Assembly: GCA_028015205.1 (NCBI GenBank) | Contig: CM051517.1 | Location: 56,977,455 to 57,041,454, forward strand | DNA length: 64,000 bases | DNA from: Mytilisepta virgata | Taxonomy: Eukaryota > Mollusca > Bivalvia > Mytilida > Mytilidae | Direction of reading: 5' to 3' | Shown here: positions 48,060 to 59,689 of the stretch, piece after piece | How positions within the stretch are numbered: the stretch's first letter is position 1 | How the letters are laid out: every line of letters starts with the position of its first letter | Made by a program: the position numbers and the translations under genes | Notes under the pieces: generated by a model | What the model was told of the DNA's origin: nothing | What the model saw: only the letters and a program-made list of their open reading frames with translations | The model's database searches: none

Positions 48060-48875
48060 AACTAGAAATACTGTGAGCAAAGCTCACTAATTGATACCCC
48101 CGCACCCCCTATCCCAAGGAATGGCAAAGTCAATGTTTTGCTATGGAAAACCCAAAAAGTTGGTCAGATCAAAATCTAAAATAGGAGGTGCACTATGGCA
48201 TCATGTGATAAAGATTCTCTGAAAGTCTCGTGGAATTCCCTTTAGTGGTTTAGGAGGAGTTGCGGATGGCATCATGGTACCCCTATCACAATTAATGTCA
48301 AAGTCCATGTTTTGGTATGGGTAACCCCAAATATTCATCAGATCAAAATCTAAAATAGGAGGTGCACTATGGTATCATGTAATAACGATCCTCTGAAAGT
48401 TTCATCAAATTCCATACAGTGGTTTAGGAGGAGTTGCGGATGGCATCATGGTACCCCTATCACAATGAATGTCAAAGTCCATGTTTTGGTATGGGTAACC
48501 CCAAATATTCATTAGATCAAAATCTAAAATAAGAGGTGCACTATGGTATCATGTAATAACGATCCTCTGAAAGTTTCATCAAATTCCATACAGTGGTTTA
48601 GGAGGAGTTGCGGATGGCATCATGGTACCCCCTATCACATTGAAAGTCAAAGTCCATGTTTTTCTATGGGAAACCCCAAAAATTGGTCCGATCAAATTCT
48701 AAAATAGGAGGTGCACAATGCCATCATGGGATGAAGATTCTCTTAAAGTTTCATCAAATTCCATTCAGTAGTTTAGGAGTTGCGGATACAAAGGTCGGAC
48801 GGACGGACGGCACGACGGACGGACGGACACAACGAATACTATATACCCCGCTTTTTTCAAAAGCGGGGGTATAAT
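48060..48875 (+). mobile_element. Hairpin-bounded module with four 174-bp core units
   Basis: The left end AACTAGAAATACTGTGAGCA, AAGCTCACTA contains the hairpin GTGAGC-AAA-GCTCAC. The right end holds ATACCCCGCTTTTTTCAAAA, GCGGGGGTAT, a strong hairpin. Core units recur at 174-175 bp (ATAGGAGGTGCAC near 48181, 48355, 48529 and 48704), with TTTAGGAGGAGTTGCGGATG and CCATGTTTTGGTATGGG. A GGACGGAC-rich stretch follows the array. This hairpin-core-hairpin build resembles Helentron-associated (HINE) elements of bivalves. No Rep/helicase coding is present. Confidence 0.78.
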
Positions 48876-49799
48876 AATATGTTTAACCACTTAAATTTCT
48901 ACGTGGGAATTACCGCCGTTTTTTCTACAGTTATTGGAATGATAAACTAGAGAATTCCCGAAATGACGTCTATGTAAACAAACTACATAGCAATGACATT
49001 TTCTTGAGATTTTTGTCGAAAATAAAAGGAGAAACAGATTCGCCTTCAATTTACTCGTGAGTTATGGAATTTCTCCACCCTCAATAGTTAAATTTTATAT
49101 TTTAACACCCTCGCAAATGCTCGCGCGTTGAAAATCTAAAATTTAACAATCTCGGGTGGAGAAATTACATACCTCACTCGTACCTGAAGGAGAATCTATA
49201 TGTAAATATACATTGTACCATATTTCTTCTAATAAATTTAAGCTTAAATTCTAATTATTTTCCAATCTTTAATGATAGAGACAAATATTCTATTTCCTTT
49301 GCTGACCTATAGCTGTTGTTAGAAAACTACTGATACTTAAATATGCATTATGAAAATAAAGTATGGATATTATTGATTTTTGTGAGATTTTCCTGAAGGA
49401 CTGATTTCTTTGCATTATCCAAAGAGGTGAGTGTAAATTTATTAATAATGCTGAAAAATTTATGGTGTTAATGAGAAGTCAAAATTCCTTCAGATCTAGA
49501 TTTTAGATAAGGAGCTTCAATTAGAAGAAATACAGTAAGTCACAATGTGACTATATGCATCCTATTAACCTGTAAACTAGGATAACAGGTTTACTTGTTT
49601 ATAAAATAAGAGCAGATGGGTACTTGAATCATTGGTTATTGGTGGTAGTCTGTTTCCACACACATACAAAAAGCCAGGTTCGAGGCTAGTAATCAGTCTT
49701 AGTACATTCGTAAAATGGAAATTATAAAATTCATCATGTCTATTAAAAAAATTTCAAAATAACATGTACACTGATATCTGATTAAACTTTGGAGCCAAA

Positions 49800-50250
49800 G
49801 ATAAACTACAAGTACTGTGAGCAGAGCTCACAAAATTTATATCCCCTGCTATGGCTATAATAATATCAAGAAATGTATTACCATGTTTGTCTATGTGAAC
49901 CCAAAAAACAATATAGAAGGTGCACAATGGCAACGTACAGTGAAGATTCCCTGAAAATGTCAAAGAAATATGCACTGGTTTAGGAGGGGTTGAGGATTGG
50001 GCATGCCTACCCCCTTACATAACAAGAAGAAATGGCAAAGTCCATGTTTGTCTGAATCATTTTGATCAAAAATAATATAGATAGTGCTTAATGATAGTGT
50101 CTTCTAAAGATTCCCTAAAAGTTTCACTGAAATGTATTCATAGGTTTAGGAGGAGTTGCAGACAGGGCATGCCTATCCTCCTTACATTACAATGTAAAAA
50201 GAAAACACACCATCACCATATATATCCCCACTTCGCTAAATGGGGATATA
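49800..50250 (+). repeat. Related hairpin-bounded module, two diverged units
   Basis: The left end ACTACAAGTACTGTGAGCAG, AGCTCACAAAATTTATATCC and the right end hairpin TATATCCCCACTTCGCTAAA, TGGGGATATA match the design of the 48.1 kb module. Two units share CCATGTTTGTCT, AATATAGA.GGTGC and GGTTTAGGAGGGGTTG. Confidence 0.7.
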
Positions 50251-50859
50251 AAAATAAGAAGTAAATTATACATAATGTGGCCAAATAAAGAGTACCAATG
50301 CAAGGCTGGGGGGGATATTGGTGGGGGACTTTAATTGAATATAGTCCACAAAAGACACCTTAACCTCTGCTAAGGCACCAACCATTTTATTACCGAGGAG
50401 GGGGGGGGGGGGCCTGGTATTTTTTCTACAAAAAAAAATTATGTCCAGCTTGATCTGAAAAAAAATTACATTTCCTACTATGTTGAAAAAAATAAAATAA
50501 TCCTGTATATTGAACAACAAAAAAATATGTGCTGCATAGCATAAATTCCCAAAAAAAGTTTTTAGTTGAACCTTCAAGATGTGTACAGAGTAGGTCTAGA
50601 AGGATGTTGTTAACTTATAATATCCGATGGATGTTCTGATAAAAACTCAATCCTTATAATATTTTGCTAGATTATTTACAACTAAATATTAATCCAATAC
50701 TTCATGCATAAATTTTATCAAAAACCTCCATGAAAATGGAACATATTCCTGGTATTCATGTATTTATGATATTCTGGAAAAAAAAAAGTAGAAATGAAAG
50801 ATATAGACAACTGGAATCTGGAAAAGCAAAAAGACAAATTTAACAAATACTTAAACGAT

Positions 50860-51225
50860 GTACACTCTTCAGAATAATTATGAAAAACTATTCATGAAAC
50901 CATATTTACTAAAAATAAAAGATTTTAAGGAAAGAACTCCATGTATTGATCAAAATTAAGAGTTTTGGATCATATTCTAGAAGTAGAAAGGGGAAGATAT
51001 CAAAAAATTAAACGAGAAGTCAGACTTTGCAAATATTGTAATCAAAATGAGATAGTTGATCAAATTCATTTTTACTTATATATATTTTCAATCAACATCT
51101 TAGAAGAGATTTTTTCATGAATATGGAATATATGGTTACTTTAGCATTGTTTAGACCCTACTTCTTTTAAATCACAAGAATTTTTAGTTGAATTTATGTC
51201 TTCAGCTGAAATTGTGGAGCATTAG
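50860..51225 (+). pseudogene. Decayed LINE ORF2 C-terminal fragment
   Basis: One frame reads HILEVERGRYQKIKREVRLC from 50971, then KYCNQNEIVDQIHF. This matches the H.LEIE.GRY....R.C..C......D..HF signature at the C-terminus of a mollusc LINE ORF2, and parallels HKLHIEIGRYTIPKTPIDNR at 56 kb. Further on, after a frame change, FLVEFMSSAEIVEH ends at a TAG (51223). Stops and shifts break it. It is plus-oriented, opposite to the 56-60 kb LINE. Confidence 0.75.
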
Positions 51226-51329
51226 TCTTCACCCATAAAAAGTAGTAGTTCCTGAGTTGAGTGAACTCAAACTCTGCACAATATTGATTCATGTTTCCCC
51301 CCCCCTTTTCCAGGGGGATGAACTGAAAC

Positions 51330-51800
51330 AGAATTGATGCATGCCAGGTGTAGTTGTGCACTACATACAATGTATTCTTTTGGGGGATCGGATTGATTTT
51401 AGGGGTTTCCTGTATCAAAACATTGACTTTGCCATATTTACATGCCTGAAAATTTTCTGGAATTTCCTCGATATCTGGATTTTGACCATTTTAGTCTCTA
51501 TATATTCCTTTACAAGATATTGGATTCTTTGGCACGTTCTGTACTTTCACCCATGTATTTACATATGGAGAAGTCTGTGAATGTAGAATCTAATGCATAC
51601 CTGGTGTAGTTGTGCACTACATAAACTTTTTTGGATGGGATTGATTTTTTGGGTCCCCGTACAAAAATAATATATATGGACTTCGATATTTTTACATATG
51701 CAGAAGTTTGTGCAAGACATAAAGGTTTTCCTGATTGGATCAATTTTTTGGGTTTCCAAAGCCTCTTCCATTTGATGAAGAATGATGACAGGATGAAAGG
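51330..51800. repeat. Two-copy repeat, unit about 255 bp
   Basis: GGTGTAGTTGTGCACTACAT occurs at about 51347 and 51602, each followed by GGGATCGGATTGATTTT- / GGATGGGATTGATTTTTTGG-like text. Overlapping frames on both strands have no recognised domain. Confidence 0.65.
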
Positions 51801-51829
51801 GGGGAGACATTAGTGCATCAAAAAACAAA

Positions 51830-52610
51830 CTTTAATTGTGTTGCTATTTTGTTATAACACTGTTCCTTTTATATATGTATTATGCCAGCAACCCTTAATT
51901 CATGGGTAAAAGAAGTGCATTAATAAAGTTATTAAAAAATTTAAAGGTATTTGTAGATTTTTTTACATATTAAAAATCTACTTTATGTATTGGATTATGA
52001 ATAGACCCTTTCGGCTTAACTGCGTGGTACTGATCAGGCGCTTGCGTATAGGCGACTTAGGAAGACAAAATGACGACATTACAATTTTACGTGAAAGTGT
52101 GTGTTTGTCTCCCCCACCCCATCCCTGCACCTAAGACTCCTTGTGAATGACTTAAGACTTTCTTCTAATTACTGGTAATATAAAGATGCTTTATGTTATA
52201 AATCATGTAGGGACAATTCACTTTCATAAAGATGTGCAGGCCAGTTCCTCTATTTTGGTAGCGTATGTGAGTTCTAATTTATTTGGGTTTACATTTTTTT
52301 TTTTTTTTTGATAAAGAAAAAGTTATATTAAGGTACATGTCTACAATCTATATGGAAATTAAAAATACTGAACAACATGGTTATAGGCAGAGCCATGCAC
52401 TGTTATATTATTATGAAATATTATTCCCATTTGAACAATCAGATGTAGAATATTTAATGGAAAATCTAAAAAAAAAATTTGCCATATTTGCATATTTGTT
52501 TTATTGCAAAAAAAAATATTATCAAGCACAAAAATCCCAGACAATCCCCCCCTCTTAATAAGATGGTCAGTGCCTAAGTATTTGGTATATCACCTACATG
52601 TACACCTAAT
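51830..52610. other. Intergenic AT-rich stretch, nothing recognised
   Basis: No exon or strong repeat. The frames at 52283-52558 are AT-rich and unsupported. Confidence 0.4.
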
Positions 52611-52621
52611 TTTTTTTTTTT

Positions 52622-52795
52622 TTTCGTTTGAATCTCACATGTGGCGGGGTGTGTTCGACTCCAATCTAAATTGACAAGGATTGCCATTTTTCCAAAGGTC
52701 TGTGATTCTCTCCGGGTACTCTGGATCCCTCCACCAATAAAAACTAGCCGTCACCAAATGTGCTGAAAACGGCATAAAACCCCATTTAAACAAAG
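52622..52795 (+). mobile_element. tRNA-derived SINE, copy 3 (5' truncated)
   Basis: Plus orientation. It starts at the box B region (GTTTGAATCTCACATGTGGC), after a T-run, and so lacks the A-box head. It continues with GTTCGACTCCAATC, AATTGACAAGGATTGCCA, TCTCCGGGTACTCTGGATCC, CCAATAAAAACTAGCC and ends CTGAAAACGGCATAAAACCC. Confidence 0.8.
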
Positions 52796-52809
52796 AAACG
52801 CTTTTTGTC

Positions 52810-54320
52810 ACAAACATTATTGATAACCCAATTTGCTAAAAGAGCTGACCATCTCAGCAAATACATATTGATTCTTGTTCATTTCAAAATATAATGAGTA
52901 CAAAAAATTCTGTTAAAATTTTTTCAAAATTTAAATAAAAAAAGGATGTCGAAAACACCACTTAACGACAGATTTGGGGCATACCAAGTAAATTCATTCG
53001 AATGTTGCACTAATATTCATTGCAGACATTACAAGATATTGTACTGACATCACTTATATCCCAGCTAACATATTTAGCCACCGATGAAGCTAGATACGAG
53101 CATAAATCACAGATAAATGCAATTATGAAACATAGCAATCGCTGTTTCTAAAAATTGATGCAGATAATAAAGTCGAATATTTAACAAATTCATTGGTGTA
53201 CAATAGTTATATATATTGAAACGGAGCCAAAGCATAATTTAGAATGGGACAATAAAAGTAGGGTTGTTGCAGAGAAAAATAGCGGATGCAACACACTTAA
53301 TCCATTGCCCAGGTGCCAACTTTCAATTTAAGACTTAAGTGCTTGTGTCGTGATGCATAATATAATGAAGATGGCAGGATTCATTTTAGAATGCGTCATG
53401 ATTTAATTGTATTAAAATAATTGTATGTAAACAAATGAAATGTGGAGGTATGAAAAAACCCTACCTGACACAACATTGACATTGTACATATTCATTGAAT
53501 AATTCTCAGAGTTCTGTCAAAATAAAGTTCTACAGTAGCTTTGAATGAAGACTTACGGCTCTTAATATACACAAATAGTATATTTTCAATGCTGTAGCAT
53601 TAAGACACATGACATGTACACGCTTTATTGCCGATAACGTTACCTATCACATGTTGTAAGATTGTTTTTATTCACTCCCATCTGTCATCTTCAAATCATG
53701 TGATTTATCATATGACTTCCTTCTATTTCCCGCCAAATTTACAGCTGCCATTTAAATTAAAATTAAAATTTTGTGAAAAAAACAATTATAGACCTATTTT
53801 AACAAAAAAAACAAAAAAAACAACAAAAAAAAACACATGGATTGGAAGCAATCAAACGAAACATGAAAGATTAAACTTACAACATAATAATACATGTATG
53901 TATATAACTAATTTGAAAATTGTAAATTACCCAACAATTTTAAGTACCAAATTATATAGATCTATATATATGTACGAAATACGAAATATTTTATTAAAGA
54001 AAGCTCAATTATGAACATAAATCAATAATAGCATAGATACAACAAAGAATAACATTTAAACAATCTCACTACAATGTAATACTAAACAAGTATCAAATGT
54101 TGTGTGTTCCAAGGTAAGTAACTCTAGTAAATATAGATATAAAATCAGTTAATCACAGTGACTGTAGATCTACATGTACATTCTAAATAGCCAACAAACA
54201 AACAAAAAAATCACACTTTTGCTCTAAGTAAAAAACACATGTTAAGGTACTTAGCTATACTTCTGCATACATGAGTGCTTTCATTACTTAACAACCACAT
54301 AAACTGAGAATTAATATTTT
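52810..54320. other. Intergenic AT-rich stretch, nothing recognised
   Basis: The longest frame, 53628-54014 plus (128 codons), is A/T-biased, with no domain, signal peptide or splice support. Its 3' part may be flank or tail of the 56-60 kb LINE. Confidence 0.4.
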
Positions 54321-54852
54321 TAGTATTAGGGGACGACCATTTGATATTCGGGGGGGGGGGGGGGCAGGAGGATTTGTTTTGGATGGGTTATTTATTTTTG
54401 TGGAAAATAAAGACAGATTATTTATTTTCTGCACCGTTGAAGCATGATTTTTCATTTTCAGTAAAACAAGGGACTGATTATTTATTTTCACAATTATATT
54501 TATAATATTTGAAAAAAACACAATTTTTAAATTCATGTTTTTATTTTTAAATAAATAACATAGTCAAGGTTGTATCTGTTCGGAATTTTGGCTGTTCCAC
54601 CTTGCAATCTCAGTCCCTGTCCAGCACTGTGGTATTCTTTAAGACCATCATAAAGATACTATTTGTTATTGTGTTTGATGCTAGCACAAAAATGGCCACC
54701 ATTGCCATAAATCTGTGCACCAAGTTCATAACTGCAAAATCAAGAAACTGAATTATAGGTGCAAATAGAAATATGCAATGTTTATAATGCATGCTTGTAC
54801 ATTCATTTTGTATTGTGTATTGCTCTGTTTAAAGACAAGGATATAGGGAAAT

Positions 54853-55314
54853 CAAGGGTGTTTCCAGGATAACTGAAGGGGGGTGTATAATAAAACTTTG
54901 GCCGAGCGGAGCGAGGGGAAAAATTTTTTGGACTTTTTTTTTGCTAAAAATAAAATAATTATGAAATGCACTAATGTAACGGTTCCTGACTTGGAGCATG
55001 TATATTTTATAGTTAAAGTGTCAGGGTTTGATATTTTTTATGCCGAATTCTCTCCATTAATTGTCTATGGTATATTAAATTGGATGGATCTTAACAGCAG
55101 TAGACCAATAACGAGAAATTCCAAATTCTAGGGTATAAGGCGTTACTTAACATTTCAATAGTCTTTTAAAGAAATCAGACTATGTGTTTAATTAATGAAT
55201 ATGATAAATTGCCATATTCAACACAATATAAGCAGATTACAATAGTTTTTTTTTTTTTTTTTTTTGAAAAGGGAGGGCATACGCCCATTATGCCCTCACC
55301 TGGACCCGCCCCTG
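54853..55314. mobile_element. Small decayed hAT-like element nested in the Harbinger-like element
   Basis: Ends CAAGGGTGTTTCCAGGATAA and, inverted, CAGGGGCGGGTCCAGGTGAG. CAGGGGCGG.TCCAGG is a common hAT terminal pattern. Inside is GCCGAGCGGAGCGAGG and a T-run. I cannot find an 8-bp duplication, so the ends are uncertain. Confidence 0.5.
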
Positions 55315-55372
55315 AAAATGGAATGCAGATATATATTTCTGAAGTTTAAGTTAAATGTACCAGTATGTTGCA

Positions 55373-55503
<131 letters not shown>

Positions 55504-55569
55504 AATTTATACTTACATTTTATAAATTTAATGAGATGAAATACATTATGTACCATTTAATCCAAATTA

Positions 55570-55726
55570 ATCATCATCCTCTGGAAGTGAATCTTCTGAA
55601 TTCAAAACTGCATATATTGCATACGTACAAAAAACAATATAGGTTAAAATGGGAAAAGGTATTAAAGTGAGACAATATACCTCAAGTGAAATGAAACCCA
55701 TTTTCAGACATTTCAAAAACATTAAT
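55570..55726 (-). other. Small open frame with a membrane segment, inside the Harbinger-like element
   Basis: A 51-codon frame starts MFLKCLKMGFISLEVYCLTL, runs through a hydrophobic stretch (LIPFPILTYIVFCTYAIYAV) and ends NSEDSLPEDDD then TAA. The composition, a membrane helix plus an acidic tail, looks more protein-like than its neighbours. I do not recognise the family. It could be a captured exon or chance. A splice acceptor-like tract before it is weak. Confidence 0.25.
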
Positions 55727-55914
55727 ATTTATATATGGTGTAGTTTATATATTATTAAAAGATTCGGGAAGTTTTTCCCGAAAAAAAATATGAAAAAAGA
55801 CGAATTTTGGTAGAATCTGGTGCCATCTCATGCTTTAAAACATGCATTTATAAAATGGTTTAAAAGACCTGCCGAGTTATTTATTTTCAATACATTGTAG
55901 GTGAGGTTATTTAT

Positions 55915-56595
55915 TTACAAACTACCACAGAACAAACCATTCATTTTTGTTATTATCAAGGCTGAGTTATTTATTTTCAAAATCCTCCTGCCCCCCCCCC
56001 CCCCCAGAATATCAAATGGTCGTCCCCTTAGTATAATGTTGTTATTTAAACAGTTCTTACAAATCCTGTTATCTATGGGAGTTTTTGGTATAGTGTATCT
56101 ACCAATTTCAATATGAAGTTTATGACTACTGGTTCTGAACCTTGTCATACTTACTCTATCATTATCACTATTTACAATAGATAAATATTTTTCAAATTTA
56201 AAAATATTCTTAAATAATCTATATGTTCTCAATTTTTCACTAGTTTGTAGTTGCTGAGACCGCTGTTTTTCAAATTTACGCTGAAGACACTTTCTTACTA
56301 CTAACAAAAAATTATTTTTAATAGATTTTGGATTCTTATAAAAGTGTGACAATCCACATCCATTCAAAATACATTTAATACAACAAAGCCAACATTGTTG
56401 GTTATTATCTATCATGGTAATATTTTCAGCTAATGCTTCCGACAGTAAAACATCTTTAGGTTTATCATTATACAATATAATCCAGTACTTAACCATTGAA
56501 ATAATAATATCAACATATAATGGAAAACGGCCTAGCTCACCATACAATGCCAGTTTACATGTTTTTCTATTTACTTTCAGCAAATATCTGCACAT
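55915..56595 (-). pseudogene. LINE ORF2 C-terminal fragment
   Basis: A 226-codon frame, the continuation of the RT fragments upstream. It begins MCRYLLKVNRKTCKLALYGE then LGRFPLYVDIIISMVKYW, the thumb and post-RT part. Near the end is SSHKLHIEIGRYTIPKTPID, NRICKNC, the start of the C-terminal zinc knuckle. The frame then runs into the C-run end of the Harbinger-like element at 56027, so the second half of the knuckle and the natural stop are lost from this frame. Stretches at 56595-56900 in other frames (TVKPVVLYASEILGIF) belong to the same protein. Confidence 0.8.
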
Positions 56596-56639
56596 ATTGA
56601 AATTTATCTTTTCAATTGGTACAGTATTAAAAAACTGGT

Positions 56640-57900
56640 CAATATATGTTCACTGTTATATTTATTAGATTTTCTGGTGTCAAATATGCCCAGAATTTCA
56701 GAAGCATACAGTACAACTGGTTTCACAGTATGATCAAATATAAATGTAAAATTTTGAATGTCACAAGGAGTATTTTTAAATATATTAGTCAATTTAAAAA
56801 AGCCTTCTGGCCTCTTGAATTTAGGTCATTGAGGGCACGTTTAAAACTCCCATTCAAACTAAATAGAACACCCAAATATTTATATTGATAAACAGACTCA
56901 ATACTCTTGTCGTTTATAAAAAAACTTTTTAGATATCATCCGTCCGCTTTTATTAAATATCATCATTTTAGATTTATCATAATTTATTTCAAGCCCCCAA
57001 TTTTTACAATAGTTATAAACCTTGTTCATACAATTCTGTAACCCTTCAGCTGATTCTGATACAAGAATTAAATCATCTGCATACAATAAACTATTTAGTA
57101 ACTGTGATCCAAGTGATACCAGACAACATGAAGCATCAAATAACTTAGTAATATCATTAATGAATACATTAAAAAGGACTTGGATTAAGATTGTCCCTCT
57201 GGAACACACCAACACTAGATAAAAAACCTCTGAGAGTGAAAAATTATCTAGTGTAACTCTCAGCTCGATATTGCTATACATGGATTTCAGTAAGAATAAA
57301 AATTTTCCACCCACCCCTATTTTCTGCTAATTTGAATAAGAGAGCAGGGTGCAGGACAGAATCAAACGCCTTTCTAAGGTCAGTAAAACAGCCATATACC
57401 ATTTTGATTTATTTAAATATTTATCCAGAATTGTCTTTAATTTAAAAATATGATCTGATGTTCTACAACCTGGTCTAAAACCAATTTGAATTTGTTCATC
57501 TGATATGATACAATTAAGTTGTAAAAAATTTTTCAAACCTGGAATTTAAAATTGAGTTAAAAAGCTTTGACAGGCAACTAGTAATGGTAATACCTCTATA
57601 ATTATTTGGTTCAGTGGGATCACCACTTTTAAAAATTGGATAAATTTAGCCGCTTGGCCAATTTCTTGGATAAATACCTGAATCCAGGACTAGATTAAAC
57701 AATTTTTCTAGTCCAGGCAATATAACAAATTGTCCATATTTTAACAACTAATTAAGCATACTGTCCATACTACTAGCTTTGTTATTCTTTAACTTCTGAC
57801 AGGCTTTACTTATTTCATTAGCAGTAATATTACAATCAAGATAAGAATTACTCTCTGGACTTTTACATAGCTTTTAATAAAAGCATTGAAGTATTTGTTA
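56640..57900 (-). pseudogene. LINE ORF2 reverse transcriptase fragments
   Basis: Frames in order: DSGIYPRNWP-like text and GDPTEPNNYRGITITSCLSK near 57680-57560, IGFRPGCRTSDHIFKLKTIL (57500-57420) with a broken catalytic palm segment after it, then LLNSLLYADDLILVSESAEG (57110-57040) with the YADD catalytic box, then NWGLEINYDKSKMMIFNKSG. These are RT domains 1-6 of a LINE. At least three frame changes separate them. Confidence 0.85.
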
Positions 57901-57988
57901 TTCAAATTAAGCTTGCTATTGTTTACAGTATTAATCTCTTTAATTTGAAATGAAGTAACTATGATTCTGCATCTATACCACTTTACTG

Positions 57989-58281
57989 CAATCTAATTAA
58001 AAACCGATCTCTCATCGCTCCCGTTTTCTGATATGTCGCGTGGGAGAACCCACTTTGAGGTCACATGTGAGTGACCTCGTAGGTGTGTCCTGTTCGACCA
58101 ATGAAATTGCGGCTTCGGCTTTTTGATTGGCTTATTGATAGGAAGTCAACTCATTTGCATATCATTATAAATTCACAAGTTCCAGTTCACTCACATGTGA
58201 CCTCAAACCGGGTTTCGTTAGATCTCCCACGCGACATATCAGAAAACGGGAGCGATGAGAGATCGTTTTTTAATTAGATTG
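57989..58281. mobile_element. MITE with ~58-bp terminal inverted repeats, 8-bp TSD, inside the LINE
   Basis: The left end CAATCTAATTAAAAACCGAT, CTCTCATCGCTCCCGTTTTC, TGATATGTCGCGTGGGAGA is inverted at 58223-58281. ACTTTACT lies at 57980-57987 and 58282-58289, with one extra base (G) on the left before the element. Second-level inverted words (GAGGTCACATGTGAGTGACC and TCACATGTGACCTCAAACC) lie inside. 8-bp duplication suggests a hAT transposase. It splits LINE ORF2 between the linker and the RT domain. Confidence 0.85.
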
Positions 58282-58854
58282 ACTTTACTTGTTCTCTTGA
58301 TCAGACCTTTTCAAGGTGTTTATTATATCCTAAAATGCTTTAGGGTTAGATTGAGGGGTATTTTTCAATTTAACCATTAAATCTTTAAAATAATTACGAA
58401 TTTGTTCCTTTCTAGTCTATTGTATGTTTTATTTAAATGAAAACATTTAGCTCTAAGTTCTTTATTAAATGGATCAAGGGCAAGTACTCTGCTATAGTTG
58501 TCTTCTTCAAATCATGTAATAATGTAATAATTTATTATACCAAGGTTTCTCTTTTTTCTTCTTCCCTGTAACTTTAACTTTCTTTTCCTTAAGTGCAACA
58601 TTAGCTGCTTCATTTATACAAGACTGAAAATCACTTACAGCTATATCTAGAACATCTTGATCTAAACTATAAGCACTATTATGTACAAACTGATCTAGTT
58701 TAGATGTGACAGAGGAAGCTGACGAACTTGTTGAAATCTACAAATAGAATCATCTTTCCACAAGAACTTTCGTGGAGTAGGGCATCTAGGAACTCTGAAA
58801 ATTTTCATGTTTTCGACAAGGTTAACACTTAATAAACAGGATAGCATACAATGA

Positions 58855-59673
58855 TCAGAGCGATTTAATAAAATCGTGGACACGAAAACTTAAAATAGTA
58901 TGATACATGCTCTCACTTACAATCATATAATCAATAACACTGCTAGCCATGGAATTATGGGATGTAAATTTACCAAATGTATCCTCAAATGTTCTCCCAT
59001 TTATAATTCTGAACCCACTCTGGATACAAAGCTCTAAAAGGCTGTTCCCTCTACCACATCTCACTGTATCCTGGTTATTCCTATCCAGGCTTATACTATC
59101 AACTAGATAATGACGATCATAATTAGAATGAATAAAATAATTGTCGTTAGCAACAAAGTCAACATCAGTATTAGTGCGGGCATTAAAGTCTCCACACAAT
59201 AAAATGTCGCCTACAGCGGAGTATTTACCAACATGGCTTACTAGTACTTCAAACTGATCCCCCTCTTTTCTAGAGTAACTCGAGTTTTCAGGGGGTATAT
59301 GTAGAAAACAAATATAGAGGTCTTTACAAAGGTTAAAATAGTTTTGGTTAAGTTTGAACCACATATAATTGGAGTTTTCAGTAGGTAGAGTAATACCACT
59401 TGCTTTTGACTTTTTCACTAAGACACTTATGCCACCAAAAGTTCTTTTCGATCTACTATTTTGTACCCTGTGAGAGTGAAATATTTTATATTCTGGTAAG
59501 GGTGAAATAAATGACTTAGTACAATGAGTTTCTACCAAACCAATCATGTCATAATACTTAATATTGTTAATGAAAGTAGAGTCATCAAGTTTATTAAAAT
59601 CTTTGGTCGCCACATCATCAATGTTCCATGAGCATACACTCAATGGCCGTTTCTTTGTCCTCTGCGTTGCCAT
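58855..59673 (-). pseudogene. LINE ORF2 apurinic endonuclease domain
   Basis: A 272-codon frame from MATQRTKKRPLSVCSWNIDD. Endonuclease motifs in order: SVCSWNID (metal-binding Asn), IGLVETHC (Glu), GDILLCGDFNARTN (the GDFNAR box), then SHNSMASSVIDYMIVS (Asp/Tyr box). The final SDH box is present but one frame away (LNRSDHCMLSC, about 58868-58850), after a frameshift. Exonuclease-endonuclease-phosphatase fold, nicking target DNA for reverse transcription. Apart from that shift the domain looks complete, so the element decayed fairly recently. Confidence 0.88.
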
Positions 59674-59689
59674 CGTTGCTTATTTTTAC

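Noticed and set aside
53628..54014. 128-codon plus-strand frame
   Set aside because: AT-biased, poly-Lys/Thr from A-runs, no domain or splice support.
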